From contig NZ_JACHEP010000006.1 of NCBI RefSeq assembly GCF_014201465.1, forward strand, positions 1 to 64,000: a DNA stretch of 64,000 nucleotides, written 5' to 3'. Shown in pieces: positions 37,644 through 46,245 of the stretch (position 1 is the first letter of the stretch; each line of letters opens with the position of its first letter). The stretch comes from Anoxybacteroides tepidamans. GTDB lineage: Bacteria; Bacillota; Bacilli; Bacillales; Anoxybacillaceae. The translations under genes and the position numbers were made by a program. Below the pieces are notes generated by a model. That model worked only from the letters and a program-made list of their open reading frames with translations, searched no databases and was not told the DNA's origin.

Positions 37644-37671
37644 GCAGGAATTTGTCGATAACATGTCGAAT
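37644..37671 (+). promoter_or_regulatory. Sigma-H-like promoter of ytxGHJ
   Basis: GCAGGAATT (37644-37652), a 14-base spacer and CGAAT (37667-37671) match the sigma-H pattern RWAGGAXXT-N14-HGAAT at all but one position. The B. subtilis ytxGHJ operon is known to use sigma-H as well as sigma-B. No convincing sigma-B box was found here. Confidence 0.65.
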
Positions 37672-37707
37672 AGCTTTTAAGAAATGGTGCATCGAGGAGG
37701 AAAAATC

Positions 37708-38136
37708 GTGAAAATTATTTTATACTTAAGTGTAGCGTTAATTGCTATTGTCTTTTTTATTTTAGCGATCTATTTAATTAAAACGTTAAAAACCGTACAA
37801 GGAACATTGCAAAGTTTGACGAAAACGATCGAAGAGATGGAAAAACAAATTCAAGAAATCGGCACGGAAACGGCGCAGCTGCTTCATAAAACAAACGCCG
37901 TTGCCGATGATGTGCAAAAAAAGATCGAGAGTTTAAATGTGATGTTTGATGCTGTGAAGCAAGTAGGTTCCACTGTACAAACGTTTAACGATTCATTAAC
38001 GAAAAAATGGACGGCAAATGAACAAAAAATTGTTCAAGCAGTGCAATGGGGCAATGCTTTTTTAGAAATATGGGGAAAATGGAAAGAGAAAAAGAAAAGA
38101 AAAGTAAAGGAAGGTGTGGAAGATGGCAAAAAATAG
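37708..38136 (+). CDS. ytxG: YtxG (DUF948) general stress protein
   Basis: The 142-residue protein has an N-terminal transmembrane helix (residues about 3-24, IILYLSVALIAIVFFILAI) followed by a long cytoplasmic or extracytoplasmic coiled coil (EEMEKQIQEIGTETAQLL) and a basic tail. It matches DUF948. The frame begins at 37684, but AGGAGG precedes a GTG at 37708, which gives the natural hydrophobic start. It is the first gene of the ytxGHJ operon; its end overlaps ytxH by 14 bases. Confidence 0.85.
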   Translation: MKIILYLSVALIAIVFFILAIYLIKTLKTVQGTLQSLTKTIEEMEKQIQEIGTETAQLLHKTNAVADDVQKKIESLNVMFDAVKQVGSTVQTFNDSLTKKWTANEQKIVQAVQWGNAFLEIWGKWKEKKKRKVKEGVEDGKK

Positions 38137-38494
38137 TGGTGGATTTTTATTTGGTGCGATTGTTGGCGGTGTTGTTGGAGCTGCGACAGCGATCTTTTTA
38201 ACGAGTGAAAAAGGAAAGAAATGGATTGCGGAGATGAACGAAAAGGAAGCGCTTGAGCCGATCAAAACGGCCGCGAGCGAGTGGCTCGAAATCGCAAAAG
38301 AAAAAACAAAGGAAATGGCGAAGTGTGTTCCGGCAGCGAAGACAGAACCAAACAAGAATTTAAAGCCGGAAAAAGCGGAGGTGACGTCGATTCCGATTCC
38401 AATGCAGAGTAATAATATTGAAAAGCTGTTGAAAGAAACAGAAGAAGCATTCAACGATGCTGAACAAAAATTGCATCACCATGAAACGGAGTGA
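38123..38494 (+). CDS. ytxH: YtxH general stress protein
   Basis: The 123-residue protein has the YtxH hallmark: a glycine-rich helix near the N-terminus (GGFLFGAIVGGVVGAAT) followed by LTSEKGKKW, then a charged, probably disordered region and a His-rich end (LHHHETE). It is probably membrane associated; the molecular function is unknown. The ATG at 38123 follows GGAAGGTG. It overlaps ytxG upstream and is followed closely by ytxJ. Confidence 0.88.
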   Translation: MAKNSGGFLFGAIVGGVVGAATAIFLTSEKGKKWIAEMNEKEALEPIKTAASEWLEIAKEKTKEMAKCVPAAKTEPNKNLKPEKAEVTSIPIPMQSNNIEKLLKETEEAFNDAEQKLHHHETE

Positions 38495-38499
38495 GAAAC

Positions 38500-38826
38500 G
38501 TGGGGAAACAAAAATTGGAAAATGTTGAACAATTCCAGCAAGTGCTCAGTCAGGGGAAGCGCTTTTTGCTCATCAAACATAGCCTGACATGTCCGATCAG
38601 CCGAGCTGCTTTTCATGAATATGAGAAGTTTGCGGCGGATTATCCGGACGTAGACACGTATTATTTGTTCGTACAGGAAGCGCGTCCGCTTTCAAATTAT
38701 ATTGCGGAAATGTCCGGAGTCAAGCACGAGTCTCCGCAGGCGCTTCTATTTGAAAACGGCGCTGTTACATGGCATACGTCGCATTGGAACATTACATATG
38801 ATGCGTTGAAAAAACAAGTAGGCTGA
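38500..38826 (+). CDS. ytxJ: YtxJ monothiol thioredoxin-fold stress protein
   Basis: The 108-residue protein has a thioredoxin-like fold with a single active-site cysteine in SLTCPIS near residue 29 and no second Cys nearby, as in the bacillithiol-system protein YtxJ (monothiol bacilliredoxin-like). The GTG at 38500 has a GGAG site 9 bases away; a GTG at 38491 is the alternative. It ends the ytxGHJ operon, and its stop codon is part of the terminator stem. Confidence 0.85.
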   Translation: MGKQKLENVEQFQQVLSQGKRFLLIKHSLTCPISRAAFHEYEKFAADYPDVDTYYLFVQEARPLSNYIAEMSGVKHESPQALLFENGAVTWHTSHWNITYDALKKQVG

Positions 38827-38853
38827 ACCTAGAATTTAGGCTCAGCCTTTTTT
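38821..38853 (+). terminator. Terminator of ytxGHJ
   Basis: GGCTGA and CCTA pair with TAGG and TCAGCC around GAATT, followed by T6. The left arm contains the ytxJ stop. Confidence 0.88.
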
Positions 38854-38895
38854 CATATATGTGATTTGTTTTCAAAGTCAGTCGCTTTCACTTTT

Positions 38896-41055
38896 TTATT
38901 GGACTTCTACGTTTTCCCACAAAATTTCTAAATGATCTCCCGGTGCAAGCGGCTCGTAAAACGTGACGGGCTCACCATTTTTCAGCAATGTGAACGTCCT
39001 CGATGCAGACGCTGGAATATCGACTTGGACGTAGTTGAAAATATCTTGAAAAATAAACGGCTCGATTTTTTTTTCGATTAATTCAAGCGCGGCCCCGTTT
39101 TCAACGATATCATCTTCTTTTAGCAATTGCCCTTTATAATAAAACTCCGCGGCCGTTTTAAAAAGAGTAACGATTTCTCCGTTAAACCGGACAGGAATCG
39201 AATGGGTAAGACGAATTTGTTTTGCCTCAGCAAGCTCACGAACGGTTGGTGCTGCTTGGCTGATGATTTCAATCATATCGCCATCTTCAAAACTAGACGA
39301 TGGTTTTACTTCGATCCGATTTTTATAAAGCGCACCGGAAAATGGTTTGATTTCTACAACTGCATCGTTAATCCGTACCGTAAATGGAGTAGCATCTTTC
39401 AATAAGTGAGAAAGATGCAGCTCTGCTAGCAATTCCTCGATCGTTTCCGGCATGTTCACAACGATGACATCGCGGTCATTGACGTTATTGTCAGGAGAGG
39501 CAACTTGTCCGTTTTGATATACGGTTGCCTTTACTTCGTACCGTTCACCGTTAATGGTGACGGCTTTGTGCGGCAGTTCGTCGATTAAATCTTTTAACTG
39601 AATCGAGGCCGGATCACCGTCCCTTCCTTTTTGGACGACAATTTGATCGCCGTCTTGAACTGGGGTGTCCAAAGAGGCCGGATCGCCGTTTTTCATGATC
39701 AGCGGCGGCTGTCCGTACGTTCCCGGAATGGTGACCGTTTGTCCATTGACGGTGACGAAGAGCGCCATCCCCGGTTTTCCGTACAGTTTGTGAAGCGGAA
39801 TGCCGCTGGTGAGCAAACAATCGCCGATCGTGAGCTGCTTCATATCAAATAACCGAATAAGCTGATCGTTCACGTAAACGCTGACGTATTGTACAGGATT
39901 TTGTTTGGCGGCAATCGCAATGCCAACCGGTGTGACAAGCTCGGGACCGCGCGCTTTCATATCTGGCGTAACATGCAGCTTTTGAATCGCTTCCACGCCG
40001 CGGATGGCGACACGGTTTTCCGGCAGCTGAAGCCTGTGGGCAAGCCGCTTCGGCAATTCCGGTGTTAAGCTGCCGCCGCCGACTAACATGACCGCTTTTG
40101 GCGATTTTCCGCCGTTTAGTGCTAAAATTTCCTCGCTGATCGCATGGGCAAGGCGATCGATCGCATCGGAAACCGCGGCGATCATCTCTTTGCGCGACAC
40201 TTCTGTTTCGAAGCCTAAAATATCGGTAATCGTCACTGTTTCGTTCGTTGAAAGTTCCCGCTTTGCTTTTTCAGCGAGCGGAAAATCAAGCAAATATTGA
40301 TCAGAAATCGCCTCCGTAATTTCGTCGCCAGCAATCGGCACCATTCCGTAAGCGACGACCGTGCCAAGATCGGTAATGGCGATATCAGAAGTGCCCGCAC
40401 CGATATCGACAAGCGCCACGTTTAAGCGGCGCATCGTTGGCGGAATCAATACGTTAATGGCCGCAATCGGCTCAAGTGTCAACGCTTCCATTTCGAGATT
40501 TGCACGTTGCAAAGCGGCAAGAAGAGATTCAACGACAATTTTTGGCAAAAAAGTAGCAATGACTTCGACCGTTGCTTCCGTTCCTTGCTGATCAATCAAA
40601 CTTCCGATTTCTTGTCCGTCGATTTTATAATGGACGACCGAATAGCCGACACAATAGTAATGATGGCTTTGTTCTTGCTGTTGTGATGCGAGCTTCGCTT
40701 GCGCTTGCTGCACAGCGCTCAACTCTAAGTGTATCACGTCCTCTTTCGTCATCATCGGTTTCCCAGCGATCCAAAGCGTCGTTTCTGCCCGCTCGGTTTT
40801 TAATGCTCTTCCGGCGGCAGCGACGGAAACTTTTTTTAAAGGACCATATTTTTGTTCTAATTCCTCTTTGATCTCCATAATGATTTTAGCGACGGCCGGC
40901 ACATCATGAATTTGCCCGTCAAGCATGGCCCGTTCATCATGTTCTTTCATGATCATGTCTAAAACTTGATAAGTGCCATCTTTTTCTTGTAAAATAACTC
41001 CAACAACGGAACGTGTCCCTATATCTAGTGCGAAAATAGATGCTTCATGATTCAC
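38896..41055 (-). CDS. FtsA/PilM-like actin-fold ATPase with tandem C-terminal modules
   Basis: The 719-residue protein has an actin-like ATPase half (residues about 5-395) with the phosphate-1 loop FALDIGTRSVVGVI, phosphate-2 loop VDIGAGTSDIAI near 214 and adenosine motif VMLVGGGSLTPEL near 325. An FtsA/PilM-type 1C-like insertion precedes VEVIATFLP. The second half (about 395-719) consists of about five short modules of alternating strands, each with a V-x-V/I-N-G opening and a D-G-D turn (VQDGDQIVV, FEDGDMIEI, LAPGDHLEI), suggesting ubiquitin/SLBB-like beta-grasp repeats. It has no membrane helix. True FtsA is about 420 residues with an amphipathic C-terminus, absent here. The GTG at 41055 after AAGGTGA is the start. 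Role unknown. Confidence 0.8.
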   Translation of the reverse strand: MNHEASIFALDIGTRSVVGVILQEKDGTYQVLDMIMKEHDERAMLDGQIHDVPAVAKIIMEIKEELEQKYGPLKKVSVAAAGRALKTERAETTLWIAGKPMMTKEDVIHLELSAVQQAQAKLASQQQEQSHHYYCVGYSVVHYKIDGQEIGSLIDQQGTEATVEVIATFLPKIVVESLLAALQRANLEMEALTLEPIAAINVLIPPTMRRLNVALVDIGAGTSDIAITDLGTVVAYGMVPIAGDEITEAISDQYLLDFPLAEKAKRELSTNETVTITDILGFETEVSRKEMIAAVSDAIDRLAHAISEEILALNGGKSPKAVMLVGGGSLTPELPKRLAHRLQLPENRVAIRGVEAIQKLHVTPDMKARGPELVTPVGIAIAAKQNPVQYVSVYVNDQLIRLFDMKQLTIGDCLLTSGIPLHKLYGKPGMALFVTVNGQTVTIPGTYGQPPLIMKNGDPASLDTPVQDGDQIVVQKGRDGDPASIQLKDLIDELPHKAVTINGERYEVKATVYQNGQVASPDNNVNDRDVIVVNMPETIEELLAELHLSHLLKDATPFTVRINDAVVEIKPFSGALYKNRIEVKPSSSFEDGDMIEIISQAAPTVRELAEAKQIRLTHSIPVRFNGEIVTLFKTAAEFYYKGQLLKEDDIVENGAALELIEKKIEPFIFQDIFNYVQVDIPASASRTFTLLKNGEPVTFYEPLAPGDHLEILWENVEVQ

Positions 41056-41131
41056 GGACAATTCACCTTCTTTAGAAAAATGTCATAAAATACTTTATCG
41101 CTTAAAAGCGTTTAATCATTAAAGTTTTTTC

Positions 41132-41160
41132 GTGACAATCGTATTCATATGCATTATAAT
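41132..41160 (+). promoter_or_regulatory. Promoter of aroA
   Basis: GTGACA (41132-41137) and TATAAT (41155-41160) are separated by 17 bases, 67 bases before the start codon. A CGCTT-AAA-AGCG palindrome (41100-41111 region) lies just upstream. Confidence 0.7.
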
Positions 41161-41227
41161 AATGTCTAATTACTAGAAATGTATCATATTTTTCAGTTTT
41201 TATAAACTTAAGAAAGGATGAGAATGC

Positions 41228-42310
41228 ATGAGTAATGAAAGATTAGACGAGTTGCGCGCAAGGGTAGACGAGGTGAATTTGCAAATTTTAAAGCTGATTA
41301 ACGAGCGGGGACGTCTCGTTCAAGAAATCGGGAAGATTAAAGAAACACAAGGGACATACCGCTATGATCCGGTTCGTGAGCGCAAAATGCTTGATTTAAT
41401 TCTTGAACACAATGATGGGCCGTTTGAGACAGCGACATTAAAACATATTTTTAAAGAAATTTTTAAAGCCGGTTTAGAATTGCAAGAAGATGACCATCGA
41501 AAAGCGCTGCTCGTTTCGCGCAAGAAAAAACCAGAAGATACGATTGTTGATGTAAAAGGAGAAAAAATTGGCGATGGCAAGCAATATTTTGTTATGGGAC
41601 CGTGTGCGGTAGAAAGCTATGAGCAAGTTGCTGCGGTGGCGGAAGCAGTCAAAAAGCATGGCTTGAAGTTATTGCGCGGCGGCGCTTACAAGCCAAGAAC
41701 ATCGCCATATGATTTCCAAGGGCTCGGGTTAGAAGGATTAAAAATCTTAAAACGAATCGCCGATGAGTACGATTTAGCGGTCATTAGTGAAATCGTCACA
41801 CCAGCAGATATCGAGTTAGCGTTGGATTACATTGACGTCATTCAAATCGGCGCCCGCAATATGCAAAACTTTGAATTGTTGAAAGCGGCAGGGCAAGTGA
41901 AAAAGCCGGTATTGCTAAAGCGCGGATTAGCGGCGACGATTGAAGAATTTATTAATGCTGCGGAATACATTATGTCGCAAGGAAACGACCAAATCATCCT
42001 TTGCGAGCGCGGCATTCGCACGTATGAACGGGCGACACGAAATACGCTTGATATTTCGGCAGTGCCAATTTTAAAGAAAGAAACGCATTTGCCGGTATTT
42101 GTCGATGTGACGCATTCGACGGGACGACGCGACTTATTGCTTCCTTGTGCGAAAGCGGCACTGGCGATCGGCGCAGACGGCGTCATGGCCGAAGTTCATC
42201 CAGATCCGGCAGTAGCGTTGTCAGATTCAGCACAACAAATGGACATCGACCAATTCAACGAATTCATGGAAGAATTAAAATCGTTCCAGCGTCAAATGGT
42301 GCGAGTATAG
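41228..42310 (+). CDS. aroA: Bifunctional chorismate mutase / DAHP synthase AroA
   Basis: This enzyme makes DAHP from PEP and erythrose-4-phosphate, the first step of the aromatic pathway. The 360-residue protein has an N-terminal AroQ chorismate mutase domain (residues about 1-85, [19 protein letters not shown]), which in this fusion acts as the allosteric site for chorismate and prephenate, and a DAHP synthase barrel with [10 protein letters not shown] near 124, [12 protein letters not shown] near 154 and [11 protein letters not shown] near 293. It lies 180 bases upstream of ccpA, the conserved Bacillus order, with a terminator between. Confidence 0.95.
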   Translation: MSNERLDELRARVDEVNLQILKLINERGRLVQEIGKIKETQGTYRYDPVRERKMLDLILEHNDGPFETATLKHIFKEIFKAGLELQEDDHRKALLVSRKKKPEDTIVDVKGEKIGDGKQYFVMGPCAVESYEQVAAVAEAVKKHGLKLLRGGAYKPRTSPYDFQGLGLEGLKILKRIADEYDLAVISEIVTPADIELALDYIDVIQIGARNMQNFELLKAAGQVKKPVLLKRGLAATIEEFINAAEYIMSQGNDQIILCERGIRTYERATRNTLDISAVPILKKETHLPVFVDVTHSTGRRDLLLPCAKAALAIGADGVMAEVHPDPAVALSDSAQQMDIDQFNEFMEELKSFQRQMVRV

Positions 42311-42318
42311 CTGACTGC

Positions 42319-42357
42319 CCCCTTCACTTGTGCGATGCGCAGGTGGAGGGGTTTTTT
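42319..42357 (+). terminator. Terminator of aroA
   Basis: CCCCTTCAC (42319-42327) pairs with GTGGAGGGG (42343-42351), one G-U pair, and a T6 run follows. Confidence 0.85.
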
Positions 42358-42399
42358 GCATTTAATTATGAAAACATTTGCAATTTATTTGCCAAGACG

Positions 42400-42429
42400 T
42401 TGCGATTAGGCCATAATGTATCGTATGAT
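42400..42429 (+). promoter_or_regulatory. Promoter of ccpA
   Basis: TTGCGA (42400-42405) and TATGAT (42424-42429) are 18 bases apart, 60 bases before the ccpA start. Confidence 0.6.
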
Positions 42430-42489
42430 AAATCTACATAAATAGGCAAGATTTACGGTGTGAGAAAATAGATCGAGGAGTGAAAGGAA

Positions 42490-43485
42490 ATGAATGTAAC
42501 GATTTATGATGTGGCGCGGGAAGCGAATGTGTCGATGGCGACTGTATCGCGCGTAGTTAATGGAAACCCGAATGTGAAACCATCCACAAGAAAAAAAGTG
42601 TTGGAAGCGATTGAGCGGTTAGGATACCGGCCGAATGCGGTCGCCCGCGGGCTTGCGAGCAAAAAAACGACAACGGTCGGCGTGATTATCCCAGACATTT
42701 CGAGCATCTTTTTCGCTGAATTGGCTCGCGGGATTGAAGACATTGCCACGATGTATAAGTATAATATCATTTTAAGCAACTCTGACCAAAATAAAGACAA
42801 AGAACTTCATTTGTTAAATACGATGCTAGCAAAACAAGTCGATGGAATTTTGTTCATGGGTGGCAATATTACGGATGAGCATGTAAACGAATTTCAAAAA
42901 TCGTCGGTTCCGATTGTGCTAGCGGCAACCATTGAAGCGAACCACACGATTCCGTCTGTTAATATCGACTACGAACAAGCAGCATTTGAAGCGGCCATGC
43001 ATTTGCTTGACAAAGGAAATAAGCGTATTGCCTACATCGCAGGCCCAGCGGATGACCCGATCAATCAAAAGAAATTAGCGGGATATCGCCGCGCGTTGGC
43101 AGAACGTGGCGTTGCGTATGACGAAACGCTTGTGATCGAAGGTGATTATTCGTACGATTCAGGCATTGAAGCGTACGAAAAAATCACGGAATTAAAGGAA
43201 AGACCAACGGCGGTGTTTGCTGGAACGGATGAGATGGCTCTTGGCATTATCCATGGCGCGCAAGATCATGGCGTTCAAGTGCCGGAACAATTGGAAGTCA
43301 TCGGTTTTGATAATACAAGGCTGGCGACGATGGTGCGCCCGCGCTTAACAACGGTCGTCCAGCCAATGTATGACATCGGTGCCGTCGCGATGCGCCTGCT
43401 CACAAAATACATGAATAAAGAACATGTCGAGAATCATATCGTCGTCTTGCCGCACCGCATTGAATATCGGGAGTCGACGAAATAA
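42490..43485 (+). CDS. ccpA: Catabolite control protein A, CcpA
   Basis: CcpA is the LacI-family regulator of carbon catabolite control; with HPr-Ser-P it binds cre sites. The 331-residue protein has the [21 protein letters not shown], the hinge helix with [14 protein letters not shown], and a periplasmic-binding-like core whose N-subdomain carries the usual HPr-contact region (residues about 80-110 and 295-325). The start has GGAGTGAAAGGA. A cre site about 2.6 kb away controls acuA/acsA. It ends without a strong hairpin. Confidence 0.96.
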   Translation: MNVTIYDVAREANVSMATVSRVVNGNPNVKPSTRKKVLEAIERLGYRPNAVARGLASKKTTTVGVIIPDISSIFFAELARGIEDIATMYKYNIILSNSDQNKDKELHLLNTMLAKQVDGILFMGGNITDEHVNEFQKSSVPIVLAATIEANHTIPSVNIDYEQAAFEAAMHLLDKGNKRIAYIAGPADDPINQKKLAGYRRALAERGVAYDETLVIEGDYSYDSGIEAYEKITELKERPTAVFAGTDEMALGIIHGAQDHGVQVPEQLEVIGFDNTRLATMVRPRLTTVVQPMYDIGAVAMRLLTKYMNKEHVENHIVVLPHRIEYRESTK

Positions 43486-43489
43486 ATTA

Positions 43490-43545
43490 AGAAAAGCGGA
43501 GGCGCTCCAATTTCGCACAAGAGAGCTAGGCGGCGCAGTTAGACA
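43490..43545. repeat. Possible small interspersed repeat (GCGGAGGCGC type)
   Basis: After ccpA the sequence GAAAAGCGGAGGCGCTC and, 30 bases on, GGCGGCGCAGTTAGAC resemble the short GCGGAGGCGC-type intergenic repeats scattered through many Bacillaceae genomes. There is only one copy in the window and it is degenerate, so this rests on recollection of the motif. Confidence 0.3.
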
Positions 43546-43583
43546 TTAATTATACTTTCTTACGAAATAAAGCCTATGAGTGT

Positions 43584-44762
43584 TCATAGGCTTTGTTTTA
43601 TGTTTTGCCGCTGGCTGCGAATCGGATAGAGCGCTTTCTCAACGGTTTGCGCGTTTTTCTCGGTAATTTCCGCTTTGCGTGGGATTGGCGGATACAATGT
43701 TTCTGGGTCGTCCCACTCAGGCGGCAGCGGAACGGGAGAAAGCGGCTGCCATTTATCGAGCCATGCCTTCGGGAGGCTGCCTGAAATGTTTGATTGTTCA
43801 GTCATTTCTAACCAGATGAGCGCCCAAGCGCGCGGTACGACCCGCCAAATATCATATCCTCCCCCGCCTACGGCAACCCAGCGGCCGTCACAATATTGAT
43901 GGGCGATTTCATGCGCGATTTTCGGAATTTCCCGATACGTTTTCATCGTGACCGATAAATGAGTAAGTGGATCATAATAATGCGCATCGGCTCCATTTTG
44001 CGTTAAAATAATATCCGGTTTAAAAAAAGCGGCAATTTCCCGAAATGCTTGCGTATATGCCTTTAACCATGAATCATCTTCGGTAAACGCATCGACCGGA
44101 ATGTTAAACGAAAAGCCATACCCTTTACCTTGCCCCCGTTCTGTAATATTTCCGGTTCCGGGAAATAAATATCTTCCCGTTTCGTGAATCGAAAACGTAC
44201 AAACGTTCGGATCATCGTAAAACGCCCATTGCACACCATCTCCGTGGTGGGCGTCCGTATCGACATATAAGATGCGGAGTCCGTATCGCTCTTGCATATA
44301 TTTAATCGCCACGGCGCTGTCGTTGTAAATACAAAATCCTGACGCTTTGCCGCGAAAGCCGTGGTGAAGCCCTCCGCCTAAACTTAAGGCGTGTTTCGCT
44401 TTCCCAGATAATACGTAATCGACGGCGGTTAATGTCGCGCCTACTAGCAGCGCGCTTGCTTCATGCATATTCGGAAAAATTGGGGTGTCTTCTGTTCCTA
44501 ATCCATAATTTAACGCGACATCTTCGGACAATCGACCTTGTCCAGCAGCTTTTACTGCTTCGATGTAAGCGCGGTCATGAATCAGTTCAAGCTCTTCGTC
44601 TGTCGCCATTCGCGGGAAAATGACTTGTTCGTCGTCCAAAGCCTTCATTTCTCGCAACAAATCGTACGTTAATTTAACACGGAGTTGATTAAACGGATGG
44701 GCATTATGAAATTTATATAATTGGAAATCATCTGAGTATATGAACACGCAATCTTTTTTCAT
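43584..44762 (-). CDS. acuC: Acetoin utilisation protein AcuC (class I deacetylase)
   Basis: AcuC removes the acetyl group that AcuA places on acetyl-CoA synthetase. The 392-residue protein is a zinc-dependent histone-deacetylase-type enzyme: [18 protein letters not shown] (general-base His pair near residue 138), [17 protein letters not shown] (zinc ligands near 171), and a later [12 protein letters not shown] Asp ligand. Its ATG overlaps the acuB stop by four bases (ATGA), so translation is coupled; a longer frame from 44789 was rejected. Confidence 0.93.
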   Translation of the reverse strand: MKKDCVFIYSDDFQLYKFHNAHPFNQLRVKLTYDLLREMKALDDEQVIFPRMATDEELELIHDRAYIEAVKAAGQGRLSEDVALNYGLGTEDTPIFPNMHEASALLVGATLTAVDYVLSGKAKHALSLGGGLHHGFRGKASGFCIYNDSAVAIKYMQERYGLRILYVDTDAHHGDGVQWAFYDDPNVCTFSIHETGRYLFPGTGNITERGQGKGYGFSFNIPVDAFTEDDSWLKAYTQAFREIAAFFKPDIILTQNGADAHYYDPLTHLSVTMKTYREIPKIAHEIAHQYCDGRWVAVGGGGYDIWRVVPRAWALIWLEMTEQSNISGSLPKAWLDKWQPLSPVPLPPEWDDPETLYPPIPRKAEITEKNAQTVEKALYPIRSQRQNIKQSL

Positions 44763-45403
44763 GATGAAACCCCCGGTAAATTCGGCCACAATACTGTGTA
44801 GCCCTCACTTTTTAAATCGGCAATAATTCCGGTAGGGTTCATCGTCTGAATGCGGAATACGAGAATTTTATAGCGTTCATCTTTGTCTGGATAGACGAGG
44901 ACACTTGAGATATTGACGTTTCTTTTCCCAAAAATGGCAGCGACTTCGCTTAACATGCCGCTTAAGTTCGGCACTTTTACTTCGATTTGCGAACCGGGCT
45001 GATGAGCTCCAGTCAATTGGACGAGCGTGTGCAATAAATCTGTTTCCGTGACAATTCCTACTAACTTTCCATCTTTCGTAATCGGCAAGCAGCTAATGCG
45101 ATATTCATAAAATAAAGCGGCGATTTCTTCGACGAAATCGAGAGGGTGTCCTGTAATGACATCCGTTTTCATAATGGTGCTTACCGGTTTTTGAAAATCT
45201 TCTAAATGTTCGCACGCATGAAAAATCGATGGGCTCGCATCACGAATGTCGCGATCTGTTACAATGCCGATCACATGGTTTTCATCATCGACGATCGGAA
45301 TGTGGCGAATGTGGTGCTGCTTTAACAGTTGCATCGCTTCTGCAATTGTATGGTGAGGCTGAAGTGTCGCCACATTCGTTTTCATAATTTGCTCAACAAT
45401 CAT
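44759..45403 (-). CDS. acuB: AcuB, CBS-pair and ACT domain protein
   Basis: The 214-residue protein has two CBS motifs (residues about 1-60 and 77-135; [13 protein letters not shown] and [13 protein letters not shown]) followed by an ACT domain ([19 protein letters not shown]). CBS pairs bind adenine nucleotides and ACT domains bind small ligands, so it is probably the sensor of the acu system; its mechanism is not established. Middle gene of the acuABC operon. Confidence 0.93.
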   Translation of the reverse strand: MIVEQIMKTNVATLQPHHTIAEAMQLLKQHHIRHIPIVDDENHVIGIVTDRDIRDASPSIFHACEHLEDFQKPVSTIMKTDVITGHPLDFVEEIAALFYEYRISCLPITKDGKLVGIVTETDLLHTLVQLTGAHQPGSQIEVKVPNLSGMLSEVAAIFGKRNVNISSVLVYPDKDERYKILVFRIQTMNPTGIIADLKSEGYTVLWPNLPGVSS

Positions 45404-45436
45404 CCCTACTCCCCCTTCGTTGTCGCGCCCTAAAAT

Positions 45437-46069
45437 TTAATACATAAAACGATTCATAAACCGGAGCCGGTCAAATTTTTGAATCGATTGTTGATCGACC
45501 CGTTTACCGATGCGGGCCATTAAACAGTTTGCCGGATGTGAACATATTTCTGGATCATCGGTAGCATACCAAACGAGGCCGCCGGCATTCATCATTTTTT
45601 CCATGACTTTTCTGTATTCCCATACGTTGAGTCCCGTTCGCTTTAAATCCCAATGCCAGTAATATTCGGTTGTAATGATAATGTAATCTTCCATCGCATC
45701 ATCCATCATTGAAACGATCAGGAGATTTTTGCCGACTTGGTAGCCGCGAAATTCAGGAATCACTTCGATTGCCCCTAATTCAATTAAATTTTCCATATTA
45801 CCTTCTGACCAACGTTCTAGCGGATCGGGGTAAAGGAAAGTGACGTAGCCAACGATCGTTTGCTGATGGCGCGCAATGATGATTCTTCCTTCAGGAAGTC
45901 TGGCGATGTCGATTAATGCCTTATGTTGCTGTTCGGGTTGGCGGAATGCGGTCAAATCATGGTGAAATTCATAGGAAGCTAGTTTCTCGGCAGGCACCGG
46001 TCCTTCAATGATAAGCGTGCCTTTTGGCGTTTTTAATTCTTTTGCATTATATGTTTTTTTATGTTTCAT
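45437..46069 (-). CDS. acuA: Protein acetyltransferase AcuA
   Basis: AcuA is the GNAT acetyltransferase that inactivates acetyl-CoA synthetase by acetylating its C-terminal Lys. The 210-residue protein has the acetyl-CoA site in VIPEFRGYQVGKNLL near residue 118 and flanking strands GRIIIARHQQTIVGYVTF. It is first in acuABC and divergent from its target acsA. Transcription starts from the ATTATA-complement -10 box at 46104-46109, whose -35 region is overlapped by the cre site at 46126-46139. Confidence 0.93.
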   Translation of the reverse strand: MKHKKTYNAKELKTPKGTLIIEGPVPAEKLASYEFHHDLTAFRQPEQQHKALIDIARLPEGRIIIARHQQTIVGYVTFLYPDPLERWSEGNMENLIELGAIEVIPEFRGYQVGKNLLIVSMMDDAMEDYIIITTEYYWHWDLKRTGLNVWEYRKVMEKMMNAGGLVWYATDDPEICSHPANCLMARIGKRVDQQSIQKFDRLRFMNRFMY

Positions 46070-46125
46070 TCAGCCACCACCTGATTATTCTTTTTCTATT
46101 TTCATTATACATAAAAAAAGATTGG

Positions 46126-46139
46126 TTAAAGCGTTTTCA
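46126..46139. promoter_or_regulatory. cre site (CcpA operator) between acuA and acsA
   Basis: TTAAAGCGTTTTCA fits the cre consensus TGWAANCGNTNWCA at 13 of 14 positions and is a near-palindrome. It overlaps the -35 region of the acuA promoter (-10 at 46104-46109) and lies 40 bases upstream of the acsA -35 box. CcpA control of acuA and acsA is known in B. subtilis. Confidence 0.8.
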
Positions 46140-46178
46140 AAAAAATTTCTTTATTTCTAATGAAAAATTTTTAAAAAA

Positions 46179-46207
46179 TTGAGAATTCGAAAAAGTTGTA
46201 CTATAAT
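46179..46207 (+). promoter_or_regulatory. Promoter of acsA
   Basis: TTGAGA (46179-46184) and TATAAT (46202-46207) with an exact 17-base spacer. Confidence 0.8.
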
Positions 46208-46245
46208 GGGAATGTAATCACTTACATAAAGGGGGAACTAGGGGA

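Noticed and set aside
43584-46069. A recently acquired acetoin catabolic cluster
   Set aside because: acuABC beside acsA and ccpA is the standard Bacillus arrangement with typical composition.
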